This document shows, piece after piece, positions 11,521-24,232 of a DNA stretch of 64,000 nt. The DNA comes from Stictocephala bisonia. Taxonomy: Eukaryota > Arthropoda > Insecta > Hemiptera > Membracidae. The translations under genes were made by a program, and so were the position numbers. The stretch covers positions 497,107 to 561,106 of the forward strand of contig JAQJVL010000111.1 in NCBI GenBank assembly GCA_035578905.1, written 5' to 3'. The notes below the pieces were generated by a model, which ran no database searches, was not told the DNA's origin, and was given only the letters and a program-made list of their open reading frames with translations. Numbering within the stretch: the first letter of the stretch is position 1; the number at the start of each line of letters is the position of its first letter.

Positions 11521-11838
11521 CATATGTTGATTATCCGGTCCACGCTATAACCATTATCATTATTAATGTTTCCATGTACTTAAACTGATGCCATCTTGAA
11601 ATCAATATTTGTATTACGCTATAATGTAGTTCCTATTCCCTAGCAGTAGCGTGTTGTGGTTTTAGGGGGTGAATACATCAATATCAATCTTCGACAGGAT
11701 CTTTTAAACCCAAGTCGTACGGTACCTAAAGTAGCCCACCCACCCACTGTACGTTTAAATGCGAGAAAAGTGGTCGTAAATGATCTTGGCTATATATAAA
11801 CATTCTGAATCAACTGAATCAGATGAAGTATGCGTCGG
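11521..11838. other. Non-coding spacer
   Basis: Mixed-composition sequence leading up to the MITE. No frame or repeat seen. Confidence 0.5.
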
Positions 11839-12124
11839 CATAGAGAAAAAAGGAACAAAGGTCGCTTTCTTATTTCCCCAGAGGCTTTTTCAATGGCAGT
11901 TGTTATATATTTATTGATTACAACTAACTAATGAACATCTGCATACACACGTATAAATAATTTATAAGATTTGTTTTTTTTTTTTTTTTTTTTATCCTCG
12001 AGGATTGGGGGGGGGGAGGGGCTGACAAGGCACTGGCACTTAAATCCGCAAACTGGATAAATAAATGTTTGACACATATTTAGCCCACTATCGGATAAAA
12101 TCCCTGTTTTTTCCTTCTCTGTGG
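11839..12124 (+). mobile_element. MITE copy 1 of a CACAGAGAA-ended family
   Basis: Diverged copy of a roughly 260-290 bp element found twice more at 23932-24210 and 24233-24493. The left end reads CATAGAGAAAAAA and the right end TTCCTTCTCTGTGG, giving short terminal inverted repeats. Shared inner landmarks are GGTCGCTTTCTTAT, a G-rich run (GATTGGGGGG...) and GGGGCTGACAAGGCACTGGC. It has no coding capacity and no clear target-site duplication, so the superfamily is unknown. Confidence 0.65.
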
Positions 12125-12375
12125 TGTAGGTTCAGCCGCGAATATGACCGAATCAGTGCACCAGCAACACATATCTCAGACGTCAACAAGCTGAGTGAAG
12201 GAGGGAGGACGTGAACAGACCAAGGATCAAGTGAGTGAATCATAATATATTAATAGAAGATGTACAAGCCAAGAGGCCCATAGTCATTCTATACATTGTA
12301 ATGCTGGGTAACTATGAAAGACGAGTGCAAAATCAGTAGATTATTATATAAAAAGTTATGAGGTAGTAAATATTA
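12125..12375. other. Non-coding spacer
   Basis: Sequence between the MITE and the 37-bp array. Nothing recognised. Confidence 0.5.
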
Positions 12376-12378
12376 GTT

Positions 12379-12642
12379 TGGCGATCGTTATGTGCGACAT
12401 TGTATGGCATCGTGTTGACGATCGTTATGTGCGACATTGTATGGCATCGTGTTGACGATCGTTATGTGCGACATTGTATGGCAGCGTGTTGACGCTCGTT
12501 ATGAGCGACATTGTATGGCAGCGTGTTGACGATCGTTATGTGCGACATTGTATGGCAGCGTGTTGACGATCGTTATGTGCGACATTGTATGGCAGCGTGT
12601 TGACGATCGTTATGTGCGACATTGTATGGCAGCGTGTTGACA
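12379..12642. repeat. 37-bp minisatellite, about 7 copies
   Basis: The unit contains GACGATCGTTATGTGCGACA followed by TTGTATGGCAGCGTGTT. The first two units have CATCG where the rest have CAGCG, and one has GACGCTCGTTATGAG. Each unit carries the palindrome CGATCG. Confidence 0.95.
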
Positions 12643-13095
12643 ATCTGCCAAAAAGGGGTCATGTTAGTGTGCATGAGATTCATGCTGGGAATGCTCTGGA
12701 TAGTTATATATCCTTATTGTGTGTAAATTAATACAGGCGTGGTAAAAGTAGCTGAACAGGGCTCATTAACCAACACTTATTTTTAAAATGTTTTAACTAT
12801 ATCTCATTCCCGGACAGTTTAGATTATTTCTTTGTGGATTTAAATTATTATTAAAGGTAATTTATAGATTATTAAAGTTTATATAGATATAACTAAATAA
12901 CTAACATTATTTTTTTTACTCTCTAATCAGTAGTGGGTACCACGGGTAGAAAAAAACATAGGTCGAATGCAATAGTCCACAGAATCGGTGACGAGGTAGA
13001 ATCTTGGGAGTGTCGAGTAGTTCACCGAGCAGATGGAAGGATGCACAGTTGAAGGACCAAACATGATGACGAACTAATTCAGTCAACGTCAAGAT
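12643..13095. other. Non-coding spacer
   Basis: Partly AT-rich and partly mixed; no frame, RNA or repeat seen. Confidence 0.5.
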
Positions 13096-13099
13096 GTGT

Positions 13100-14845
<1,746 letters not shown>

Positions 14846-14999
14846 ATTTGCCAATACCTTATATTTGAAATAAAATATTATTAAAATATACAATTAATTG
14901 GTACTTGCTTTTGAGTTAGGATTTACATTACCTCAATCAATCAGTTAATTTAATCATTTTTCAAGCTCGTTTCTTACTGGATATATAATTTAATGTTAT
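14846..14999. other. Non-coding spacer
   Basis: Short AT-rich stretch between the composite array and the Penelope-like remnant. A small hairpin (GGTAT/ATACC) lies near 14841-14856. Confidence 0.5.
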
Positions 15000-15259
15000 A
15001 AGATGAAACACACACTTCTAATTTCATAAGGTAACAAAGTAACATTAACAAAGTTACTATCTTCAGACAACCAAACTAAATTAATATTGTTTACATTTGA
15101 TTGATTTGAAAAAAAACATGGTAAAATAAAAATAAAACAAATGGAATAATTTAAACAAGAAAATAATAAAAATATAAATAAAAATTGTATGAATTTAAAA
15201 TAATGGTGGTGAGTTTTCAAACGCTCCTGGCTCGTTATTAACAAGAATTTCTTAGAATT

Positions 15260-15490
15260 TTTTATACATAAGCTTTTATACGCAATAATTGTTCTTTATT
15301 TTGAACATCTTTTAGTAAATTACATTTTTTTAATTATGGTTGAAATTGATGCAGTTTTATGCTATCACTGATTTCTCCTCTTGATAGTTTTTAAAATGTT
15401 CTTTTAATCTTGTTGAAATGTTTTTTTTGGTTTGACCAATATATTTTTTATAGCAATTGTCACGATCAATTTCGTAAATTCCAGACTTTT
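15260..15490 (-). pseudogene. GIY-YIG endonuclease domain of the Penelope-like element
   Basis: Translation of the minus strand from about 15490 gives GIYEIDRDNC followed by YKKYIGQTKKNISTRLKEH. It shows the GIY and YIG strands at family spacing, the conserved arginine (TRLKEH), and a Cys within the insert between the strands. A tail with SVIA, a stop, and then LLKDVQNKEQLLRIKAY follows, resembling the end of Penelope nucleases. In living elements this domain cuts the target DNA to prime reverse transcription. Here an in-frame stop after SVIA and the broken upstream frame make it inactive. It is too short to show as a long open frame. Confidence 0.75.
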
Positions 15491-15779
15491 CTTTATTTTT
15501 AATTTTGTCCTTTGTATTTCCAAGTAAATATTTTAATTTTCATGTACATTTAAACGATAAATTTACATTAGAGGGTTTTTTTAAACTTTTTTGCATTACG
15601 TTTGAAAAGATCCATAAATTACACTTCTCCAAACAAACTTTTCTTTTTTGGGTGATAGTGTTGGTTTTGTTTTTGAATTTTTTGTCTTTTCTTATTTATT
15701 ATTCTTGAAATCATATTCAGGTTGAATCCATTAAAAATTGCGGTTTCTTTGATTTTTGTAATTTCTTTATTGAAATTTG

Positions 15780-16182
15780 AGGTAGATAAAGGTCTATTAA
15801 ATAAACGAATAATTAATTAATGGTATGTAGCTCTTTTTGAAATGCTGGTTGGAATGAACCAATTGGTATGAATCTTAAATTTAGGATGGTTTCCTATAAA
15901 TATCGAATTCAATATAACCAGATGCTTGGTTTCTTTTAAGAAGGATATCTAAAAAGGAATGGAATAGTTGTTTTTAATTTCATAAGTAAATGTTATGGTT
16001 GGATAGAACGCATTTATATCTTTTATAAAATTTTGAAGATTCTCATTACTATTAAAAATTGCAAAAATATCATCTACATATCGAATCAAAATTCTAGGGA
16101 AGTAATTTAACGTATGTTTTGCATATTGTTCAAAATTGCTTAAAAATACGAGCATATGTAAAAAATGCTCATATATTGGCAA
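15780..16182 (-). pseudogene. Penelope-like reverse transcriptase fragment
   Basis: The open part at 15949-16182 contains RYVDDIFAIF, with the catalytic YVDD box, then FIKDINAFYPTITFTYE. This matches the Penelope-type palm, where the motif is followed by a helix and a short FT.E strand. Past the stop, the frame continues in pieces with IPFLDILLKR and DIYRKP, both typical of Penelope elements just downstream of the YVDD box. Finger and thumb regions are not readable, so this is a pseudogene. LINE-type reverse transcriptases lack the PFLD and YRKP signatures, so confusion with the neighbouring LINE is unlikely. Confidence 0.8.
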
Positions 16183-16560
16183 TGAAACAAGAAAAGTTAA
16201 TTTAAATTTAGCTCTAAGCTCTATATTTAAAATAAAATAATTGCTTGCTTCATTTTTTACGAGGAATTTACGCTATATAATGCTTCTTTATTTTGAAATT
16301 CCAGTTATACACTGTTTTTGTATCAGGATTATATAATTCAGTATTAGAAGTAAAAAGATAAAAATCAACGGAGGAAATGTGTTGCATCTATAAATAATTT
16401 GCTCAAAGACGAAAGTAATTTTATTTTCTTGAAAGGACTTTAAAAATATTGTCAAACAAAAGTTGAGTGGCATATGTACAATGTCGTGAATACGTAGAGA
16501 GGAGAATGTGTCAAGCTGTGTATTTACGTAAGAAGGATGGGAGGGTCTGTCAAGTGACAT

Positions 16561-16864
16561 TCACTTAGGACAGGAGGCAGATATTTTACTTTCTTTCAAT
16601 GCCATTGTCATTTTACTTAAGGTCTAACCAGTTTAAAGGGTGAAAGTTCCAAACAAATCGAGCTAAATTTTGTTGAACATCTTGGAATTTTGAAATAGAG
16701 AGAGCATCTCTCACCAACTAAGCGCTTTGTATCCTGGACTGTGGACTGGCGCAGTCTGACATCAGCGCTCAGTCCACAAATGATCGACAAGTTGCAAAGT
16801 GGGCAGTTCACAAACTACACAAAATAACGTGTCACTATTTAGGGTGAAGCGAGCAATCTGTATA
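16561..16864. other. Uncertain stretch between two retroelement remnants
   Basis: It holds a 64-codon minus frame with no recognisable motif. It could be the 5' part of the Penelope-like element or host DNA. Confidence 0.4.
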
Positions 16865-17800
16865 TTCAAATTCAAAAATATTTATTGTAGAAAGACAAAT
16901 CGTACTTTTGTATTACAAACGTCATTATCTTAGTCTAATACTACTAAAAGTATTATAATCTTAAATTACTAGTATATAAGAAAAATAAAATATATATAAA
17001 ATATTCATAGTATAATGTTTTTACTGCCTGCTTAGATTAAATTTACTGCCCTGTTAAATAATCCTCAACAGAGTAAAAAGTCCCCTCCACTAAAAATTGT
17101 TTAAGAGAGTTTTCGATTTTTTTGGGATTTGCGCTTGATTTTATGTAGTCCGGTAGTTCATTGTATAATTTAGGCCCGATATTTTGAGGAAGTGAGGCTG
17201 CCAGTCCTGTCTGTCGATGCTGGTTACGATGTCCTGTATAGTATGAGTGTGTATTAAAACCGGTTTGGAATATTGAATACTTAAGTTTTTAAAATATTAA
17301 GATTTCGTAAATAATAATAGATGATAGAATTAAAAATTGAAATGATTTTAAATTGTTTACATTAAGTTCGTCTATTTACGCCGGCTATTATTCGGATGGC
17401 TCTTTTTTGTTGTCGAAAATACTCGAAGATGAGCAGTTTGTGTCACAGAACCCCAAAGTACAATACCATATCTCAATCTTGATTCTATGAGTGAGGTGTA
17501 TATTAATTTAATAATAACAAAATTTTGAACATTTGCAACTCTGCTTAACAAAAATAGTTGTGAAGATAGTTTTGAACATAGACTGTTAATATAAGGAATC
17601 CATGTAAAGTGCTGATCAAACGTTAGGCCAAGAAATTTTGTCTTAGAATTAAATGGAACCTGAAAGCCGTTCATTATAATTGTAGCCTCCTCGTCTGTGT
17701 TGTTATAGTTGGAAAAATGTATACAGCTGGTTTTATTAGGATTTACATGTAAATTACTATTATTTAGATACTTAAACAAACTAGTAAGTTGCAAAAAACT
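16865..17800 (-). mobile_element. LINE 3' fragment (Jockey/CR1-like)
   Basis: The fragment carries the thumb and C-terminal part of a LINE reverse transcriptase followed by a 3' untranslated region of about 180 bases. On the minus strand it ends with an AATAAATATTTTTGAATTTG-like tail near 16865, a common LINE 3' terminus. It is 5'-truncated near 17800. It lies immediately next to the Penelope-like remnant and shares its orientation. Confidence 0.85.
17045..17800 (-). pseudogene. LINE reverse transcriptase C-terminal fragment
   Basis: The open part (17372-17794) reads from the end of the palm into the thumb: KTKFLGLTFDQHFTWIPYI, then ESRLRYGIVLWGS, matching the FLG-W and YG-LWG motifs after YADD in LINE reverse transcriptases. 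After a frame change the C-terminal signature continues near 17050-17240 with QNIGPKLYNELPDYIKS and a FYSVEDYL tail. The catalytic YADD region is missing, so it is inactive. It aligns by eye with the C-terminus of the LINE at 2462 and belongs to a related but distinct family. Confidence 0.8.
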
Positions 17801-17902
17801 ATTAATTTCAAAATTGGTTAAACATTTATTTTAAAATAAATATTTATGGATGATTTATGGAATTAAGTTATGAATGGCCCAGCTGAGAGAATTGGTCACT
17901 AT

Positions 17903-17905
<3 letters not shown>

Positions 17906-17963
<58 letters not shown>
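17906..17963. repeat. (TA)n microsatellite
   Basis: Roughly 29 alternating TA units, uninterrupted. Confidence 0.97.
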
Positions 17964-17967
<4 letters not shown>

Positions 17968-18400
17968 CAAGTCGTATGCACGATTTTTACGTTCAGAGCA
18001 AATATTTACATGTTGTGCACGTGTATTGGTCCGCATGTATTGTGAGTTAATATGGGAAGAAAATACCGATAAAATAAAAATGATTCAAATAGGTTTATTG
18101 TGATTACTCAGTTGGAAAACTGAAATAATAACATAAATTCCACTAGTTTAACTATCAATAAGTATGATAAAAAAAAATTAAAAAAAAGATGCTTCACTAC
18201 TTCATATAATTAGGTTTATTCCTCGAAGTTTAATTACAGTTGCCGCTATTAAAACGAATACAACAACTTAAAAAAGGAATATTCTAACAGTAACCATTAA
18301 AACTGCTACGTTTTACAACAATCAAGCACCAAATCATCCCCTACAGTATTTTACTTTATTACGGCAATTTACTCAACACTTTTCACAGGTTGGTTGATTC
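17964..18400. other. AT-rich non-coding spacer
   Basis: No frame or repeat recognised; a few short A and T runs. Confidence 0.5.
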
Positions 18401-18620
18401 TTTTAATCAGCGTGCAGGGTCCATAAAAGACCTTGATAGTAAAGCTGCAAGTATTACAGAGAAAATTAATTAAAACGTGGCTTAAGCAAGATGAGAGTCT
18501 CAATTTAATGGGGGCTTTGATGGATCTGTCAATAGCATCCAATTAGTTGGGTTTACGCTGGCACAAGTCACCGTCAGTTTCAGTTACTAATGTCGTCCTT
18601 ACACCTGACTGTAAACTTGT
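18401..18620. other. Balanced non-coding island
   Basis: Mixed-composition, non-repetitive block with CCAATTAGTTGGG near 18539. Candidate conserved non-coding or regulatory sequence, by composition only. Confidence 0.3.
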
Positions 18621-18696
18621 CCTCAAAAATAACGTTACATTTCGTTAGTACACTTTATTTTAAATAAGGATAGGTAAATTGGTCTTTTGGAAGCTT

Positions 18697-18915
18697 TGGT
18701 AGAGTGATCGTGCAGACCGAAGGACGACCGTGTTAATGTTGGTAGTGTGATCGTGCAGACCGAAGGACGACCGTGTTAATGTTGGTAGTGTGATCTTGCA
18801 GACCGAATGACGACCGTGTTAATGTTGGTAGCGTGATCGTGCAGACCGAAGACGACCGTGTTAATGTTGGTAGTGTGATCGTGCAGACCAAAGGACGACC
18901 GTGTTAATCTTGTCT
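18697..18915. repeat. 43-bp minisatellite, about 5 copies
   Basis: The unit contains GTGTGATCGTGCAGACCGAA, GGACGACCGTGTTAATGTTG and GTA. The fourth unit lacks one G (GAAGACGACC). Edges are clean. Confidence 0.95.
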
Positions 18916-19590
18916 TGACTGTTTGGAAATAAATATTTACACTAGACGATTACTACCCTTAATTATAGATCACCAATGCTTTTACGAAAGTGCAACTTTG
19001 ATGTTCTTGTTTTTGGAAATTTTACGTCACTAAATAAAATTATTTGGAATATTTAGAAAAATTATCAAACAAATACTTTTTTTAACAATATTTATAAAGT
19101 TTCGACTGTTTAATTACGTTAATTAGTTTAATTAGTTAATTAGTTTAATTATTAAAGATTACTTTTTAATATGAATAGTCATAAAGTGCACCCCCCTAGC
19201 TCTTAAAACATACAAGCTAACACAGGTCATCTGTCCAGGTCACCTCCTGGAATTAGACATTAAATCTTAATAAACTTTAAAGTCATCTACGGTCTCAGAC
19301 ATCGTCATTTATTTGTTATTTTTAGTAACTATAATTCAATTCTATTCAACATCTCTTTACTTATGTCTGTACATATATACAGGTAAATAGTGTCAAACAT
19401 CAATGTAAAATATAACTAAGTACACAAAAGCCTGTAAACGGTAAAGAGCGACAATAAATTATAGAACTTATCAAGCAAATAAACAGGATTACTAACCAAA
19501 TATTCCTTTAATTTTTTCCAAATTTTAAAATATTTTAAATTTTTTTAATACCATGTGGAAGTTTACTAAAGAATTCTAATCCCAATTAAG
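18916..19590. other. AT-rich non-coding spacer
   Basis: AT-rich, with a run of TTAATTAGTTTAATTAG around 19127-19150. The part next to the LINE fragment may be its 3' untranslated region. Confidence 0.5.
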
Positions 19591-19599
19591 TTATTTTTT

Positions 19600-20385
19600 A
19601 TTATTTGTTCTTAAACAATTCAAGCCGATGAGGTTCTAAATAAATATGATCTTGTGTTTTAATGGTGAGAAACTATTTTAGTTTAATTTAAATTGATTGA
19701 TTTATGGTCTTAATAGTTTAATATATGTACTTGCAATGGACAGTTAAAACTCCAAAATGTTTTAATTCTTCTTTTGCAGAATCTTTTGATTTGAGCCCAG
19801 CCATTACTCGAGTTGCTTTTTTTTGTAGTTTTAATATACTGTTTGAATTTATTTTTGATGTGGCCCCATATATGCTAATTCCATAAGAAATATGCGAGTG
19901 TATTAATGCAAAATAAATAGTTTTCCTTGTTATCAAGTTACACATTCCAGACATTCGATGAAGTGCATAAATACCAGATGAAACTTTATTCAGTACATGT
20001 TTTACAGGAATGTCCCAGCTTAAATAGTCATCTATGTATAGTCTTATTTTTTATTTATTTTATTTATTTATTTATTTATTTTTTTTTTTGATCAAGATTG
20101 TTGCAAATCTGTATAGTTGGTTTAAATTTTGTTTTGGATTAGTTTGTAGAAAATTATATATAAATGTTTTTCATTAATTAGTACATTTTTATTGTTGAAA
20201 AATTGTTCCATGGCTTCAAGATTAATAAATAATGATATTTCTAGTGATTCTAGATTTTTGTTATATATGATTATATTGGTATCATCAGCATTCAAACAGA
20301 CTGCAGCCCGATCTCCCCGTACCACTCACTGTAGGAAACCTCTCATATAACATAAAAATAGGAGAGGCCCTAAGATAAACGAATA
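19600..20385 (-). mobile_element. Heavily decayed LINE fragment
   Basis: Two minus-strand pieces of one reverse transcriptase are separated by a (TTTA)n insertion. Near 20280-20385 the translation gives LGPLLFLCYMRG, the LGPLLF box before the catalytic site. At 20122-20325 LNADDTNIIIY is a degraded YADD box. At 19718-19954 HISYGISIYGA, then LQKKATRVMAG, is the thumb region. Frameshifts and stops make it a pseudogene. Both element ends are uncertain. Confidence 0.75.
20043..20090. repeat. (TTTA)n and T-run inside LINE fragment
   Basis: About nine TTTA-like units and then about 11 T. It interrupts the LINE reverse-transcriptase remnant. Confidence 0.9.
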
Positions 20386-20675
20386 TTATGTAACGTTGCA
20401 CAATATAGAATCATTAACGTATCACAGTTATGTTATAAAATACTATTAAGAACACGAAAGCTACGTATTCTATAGTTAGGCCTAGTTTTTTAAATACTTT
20501 TTCTTGTAACAATGTGACGTAATTGGACGTAAGGACAGCTAAAGAGATTTTGTGCTGTAATTGAGTGTTATAATAAAAAAGATTTATTTTAAATGTATTT
20601 AATTGTATTAACCGAAGAACAAAATCTACAAAATTCAAATACGATTTTTTAAACAATTTCTTTGTCTTTGACAGC
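20386..20675. other. AT-rich non-coding spacer
   Basis: Contains TAGGCCTA at 20477-20484. No frame of note. Confidence 0.5.
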
Positions 20676-21612
20676 ATCGTCCCTGAACCACAGATACAAA
20701 CATTCTTGCGGACACGTTTGCAGTAAGTTTCAGCATAGTCCCAGAACCACAGATACAAACATTTTTGCGGACACGTTTGCGGTAAGTTTCAGCATAGTCC
20801 CTGAACCACAGATACAAACATTTTTGCAGGCACGTTTGCGGTAAGTTTAAGTATAGTCCCTGAACCACAGATACAAACATTTTTGCGGACACGTTTGCGG
20901 TAAGTTTAAGTATAGTCCCTAAACCACAGATACAAACATTTTTGCGGGCACGTTTGCGGTAAGTTTAAGTATAGTCCCTGAACCACAGATACAAACATTT
21001 TTGCGGACACGTTTGCGGTAAGTTTAAGTATAGTCCCTAAACCACAGATACAAACATTTTTGCGGACACGTTTGCGGTAAGTTTCAGTATAGTCCCTGAA
21101 CCACAGATACAAACATTTTTGCGGACACGTTTGCGGTAAGTTTCAGTATAGTCCCTGAACCACAGACACAAACATTTTTGCGGACACGTTTGCGGTAAGT
21201 TTCAGTATAGTCCCTGAACCACAGATACAAACATTTTTGCGGACACGTTTGCGGTAAGTTTCAGTATAGTCCCTGAACCACAGATACAAACATTTTTGCG
21301 GACACGTTTGCGGTAAGTTTCAGTATAGTCCCTGAACCACAGACACAAACATTTTTGCGGACACGTTTGCGATAAGTTTCAGTATAGTCCCTGAACCACA
21401 GACACAAACATTTTTGCGGACACGTTTGCGGTAAGTTTAAGTATAGTCCCTGAACCACAGACACAAACATTTTTGCGGACACGTTTGCGGTAAGTTTCAG
21501 TATAGTCCCTGAACCACAGATACAAACATTTTGCGGACACGTTTGCGGTAAGTTTCAGTATAGTCCCTGAACCACAGATACAAACATTTTGCGGACACGT
21601 TTACGGTAAGTC
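20676..21612. repeat. 59-bp minisatellite, about 16 copies
   Basis: The unit contains TTTTTGCGGACACGTTTGCG, GTAAGTTTCAGTATAGTCCC and TGAACCACAGATACAAACA. Variants alternate TTTCAG with TTTAAG and GATAC with GACAC. Almost every unit carries GCGGTAAGT on the plus strand, a match to the 5' splice-site consensus. The minus strand is open in several frames, because stops happen to be rare in the unit. Confidence 0.97.
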
Positions 21613-22125
21613 TAAATTCTCGGTAAAACCCCGAATTCCACTTCCTTTTTTACAGTTAATTAAGATCCAATGACCGTAATAACTACAGAAGGGATGCGTA
21701 CCTTTGGTACCTTGATTGGAGGGTAGATCAATCATTCCCATATAGTGGCGAGTATAAACCTTGATTATTTACACTTACAAATAAAAACAGCAGATATTTT
21801 GAGACTCAACATTTAACATTGGATGGAAAATTTATTTGAATATGAAATCACTGGTATCCTAATATTAAAACAATCATTTCATTTAGTTCACTCACTTTCT
21901 GAACTTATTATAGACCGATTATGAAGATTTTTTTTATTCCAAGGATAATTTTTCTTTCTAAGTCGTAACGGAGCTAGAGTTTTGAAATCCCCATAGGTTT
22001 TTGTCAAATTTGGAAGGTTATTCTTATGGAAATAAATTTTAATTGACCGACCAACCGGCGGCATAAACAAATGTTAAATGGTCCAAATTTGTTAGGTTAA
22101 ACATAGAGATCAGCAGAGTAAAAAA
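21613..22125. other. AT-rich non-coding spacer
   Basis: No repeat, RNA or coding signal recognised. Confidence 0.5.
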
Positions 22126-22430
22126 TCAAGTTAATTATAAAAGAGCGAATACATGTCTGTCTGTGTGTATGTTATCATCAGACGTTAACTAAAATGAAAA
22201 CATTTGAAATAGGCTTAGAAATAACATTGGTTGTTTATAATTACTATACAATAAAAAGAGTACAAATGAAGTGCAATGAGTGAGCTACTGTTAATGAATT
22301 TAAATAATATGATTTTACTTATTAGAGTTTAATTAAAAATATTTGAAGTCAAAAGTTACTTGCCGATGCCGAAGACCGAGCGCAGCGAGGGACGGGGTTG
22401 GCACGCGAAGCGTGCAGGGGTTTTCTCTAG
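22126..22430 (+). mobile_element. Short non-autonomous Helitron
   Basis: The 3' end shows the classic arrangement. A GC-rich hairpin with perfect 6-bp stem (GCACGC, loop GAA, GCGTGC) spans 22401-22415, and the terminal CTAG at 22427-22430 follows 11 bases later. The next base is T. The proposed 5' end is TC at 22126, preceded by A, so the element lies between A and T as Helitrons do. The 5' subterminal sequence TATAAAAGAGCGAATACATG with TGTCTGTCTGTGTGT resembles insect Helitron 5' ends as I remember them. It has no coding capacity. The 3' end is firm; the 5' end is inferred from one TC dinucleotide and context. Confidence 0.68.
22401..22415 (+). terminator. Helitron 3' terminal hairpin
   Basis: GCACGC-GAA-GCGTGC hairpin just upstream of the CTAG terminus. 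In Helitrons such a hairpin marks the stop of rolling-circle strand transfer. Confidence 0.65.
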
Positions 22431-23279
22431 TAACCAATTAATTCTATACCAATGAGCAAAAGAGCAGCAATCTGCAGCACTGAAGAGACTCTACCATCCA
22501 CTGAGGTAGTGGGCCTTGCAGACTGACGGCAGGGTATTGACGGTGCGGTATGCAAGATGATGTATGTTTGGCCTTAATTTATTAATTGTTGTTATTTCTA
22601 TTGTTGTCTGTATGTATTACGTACTTCCTGAAATATCACTAAGTTTACATGTATAATAGTATTACAATTTTATTGTCATGTAATAATAAATTATTATTGT
22701 AATTTGTCTAACCTCCCTCTTTCATTATTTATTTAAAAATAACTTACCTACTTTTATATTTTTATTTACCAATTACTCCAAGTAATTTCTATAAATTTTT
22801 ATTGTAACGTTAAAATAATATAAAACGTTGAATAATAATGGTTAGGAGTAAGAGAGGACTATGTCCTAACCTCGCAATTTGTACATACAATAGTCATTTT
22901 TTACTTCATTTCACCCAAAAAAATTCTATTTTATATAAACTTAAGAATTTTCGTGTTTGAAGAACACCTAAGATTATGTTCAACCCATTTTCACAAACGA
23001 TATTCTTTTTAATGAGTACATTCCCACAATTCATATAGTACATTTTTATCTATTTCTGACGAGACATATTTTTTTCAAAATACAATAACTAAATCAATGA
23101 ACACGGTTTAAAAGATTTTTACGATTTAATTTTTTTTTAGTAGCTGAAAGTAAGTAAATTCCATTAAAAAGTTTAATTAACTGACCATGAGGACACTATT
23201 AAGTGACATTGAAATGTACTCGAATTGTTTTTGAGACATTCTTCCTTTTAAGGACACGTAATTTTATCAAAAATGAACC
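22431..23279. other. AT-rich non-coding spacer
   Basis: Contains a small perfect hairpin (GGTTAGGA near 22840 with TCCTAACC at 22864-22871). No frames recognised. Confidence 0.5.
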
Positions 23280-23540
23280 CATAAACGCTAAGGGTGGTGT
23301 GAAGCAAAGGACTCGCAGTCAGAGTAATCCGGCATCGAATCTCGACATTAACGATTACAAAGTACGCCAATTAAAGGGCGCAGAACAAATGGGCGCTGAT
23401 TATAAACCCTATTAGGGCGTGCTGGATACATTCATTATCGGGCTGTGAGTGTAGTGAAACGCCGCTTGATTGGGTGGCCATACCCAATTACCCGATGTCT
23501 GCAGTCTTACACCTCTTCTGTCACTACTTCCGGGTTAATC
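23280..23540. other. Balanced non-coding island
   Basis: Mixed-composition block with CCAATTAAAGGGCG and ACCCAATTACCCG and no repeats. A 70-codon frame overlaps it but shows no domain. Candidate regulatory sequence. Confidence 0.3.
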
Positions 23541-23931
23541 AGTTTAAATATTTAACCCTTGCAATCATACCAACCAAACCGTTACATTCATTGCTACATC
23601 TACTCTGTGGAAGAAATTTACTTGTTTGATTCCCGCCAAAAACTTAAAATCTCTTAACTAAATCTGAATAGACTAAAACGTTTTATTAAATTTAAAATAT
23701 CTTCCGCTCCATCAAATAATGACTGAATTCGTAATTTTAATTTTATAAGCACTTGGTTTAAAATCATAAAAACTTCCATAAAATCCATAGCAAAGAAATA
23801 AATCTGGCATATACTTTGAACTTAAAATAAGATTAAATCTAAATATCAGTTTTATTGGTCAAGAAAGTCAGTATTTATAATTTAGATGCTACATTAAAGG
23901 GAAATTTACTATTTCCAATAGTGTGTACGAT
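23541..23931. other. AT-rich non-coding spacer
   Basis: Nothing recognised. Confidence 0.5.
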
Positions 23932-24210
23932 CAAAGAGAAAAAAAGAAAGAGATGTCGCTTTCTTATGGCCGCAGTGAACGCCTCTGGATCAGTTACATA
24001 GAGATTAAAACTAATGTACATCTTTATACATCTGTAGTAATAAATAGACCCTACGTATATACTTGTAGATTGGGGGGGAGAGGGGGAGGGACTGATAAGG
24101 TGCTGGGCCAGCCATCGCATGATGCACTGGAGAAATAATTACACGACACAAAGTCACATTCAATAGACCTCTGTTTGTGAATGTGACCTCTGTTTATTCC
24201 TTCTCTGTGG
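23932..24210 (+). mobile_element. MITE copy 2 of the CACAGAGAA-ended family
   Basis: Begins CAAAGAGAAAAAAAG and ends TTCCTTCTCTGTGG. Shares GTCGCTTTCTTATGGCCGCA, the G-rich patch and GGGACTGATAAGGTGCTGG with the copies at 11839 and 24233. It is non-coding. Its right end lies 22 bases from the right end of copy 3, which points the other way. Confidence 0.7.
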
Positions 24211-24232
24211 TGAGTTATATTTGAGCAACCAC

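Larger units (their letters stand above)
15000..16560 (-). mobile_element. Penelope-like retroelement remnant
   Basis: On the minus strand a decayed reverse transcriptase is followed by a GIY-YIG nuclease, the domain order that defines Penelope-like elements. The reverse-transcriptase core lies near 15780-16200 and the nuclease near 15396-15490. Stops and frameshifts break the frame throughout. The 5' limit is uncertain: 16560-16860 may belong to the element but could not be read. A LINE 3' end abuts it at about 16865. Confidence 0.8.
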
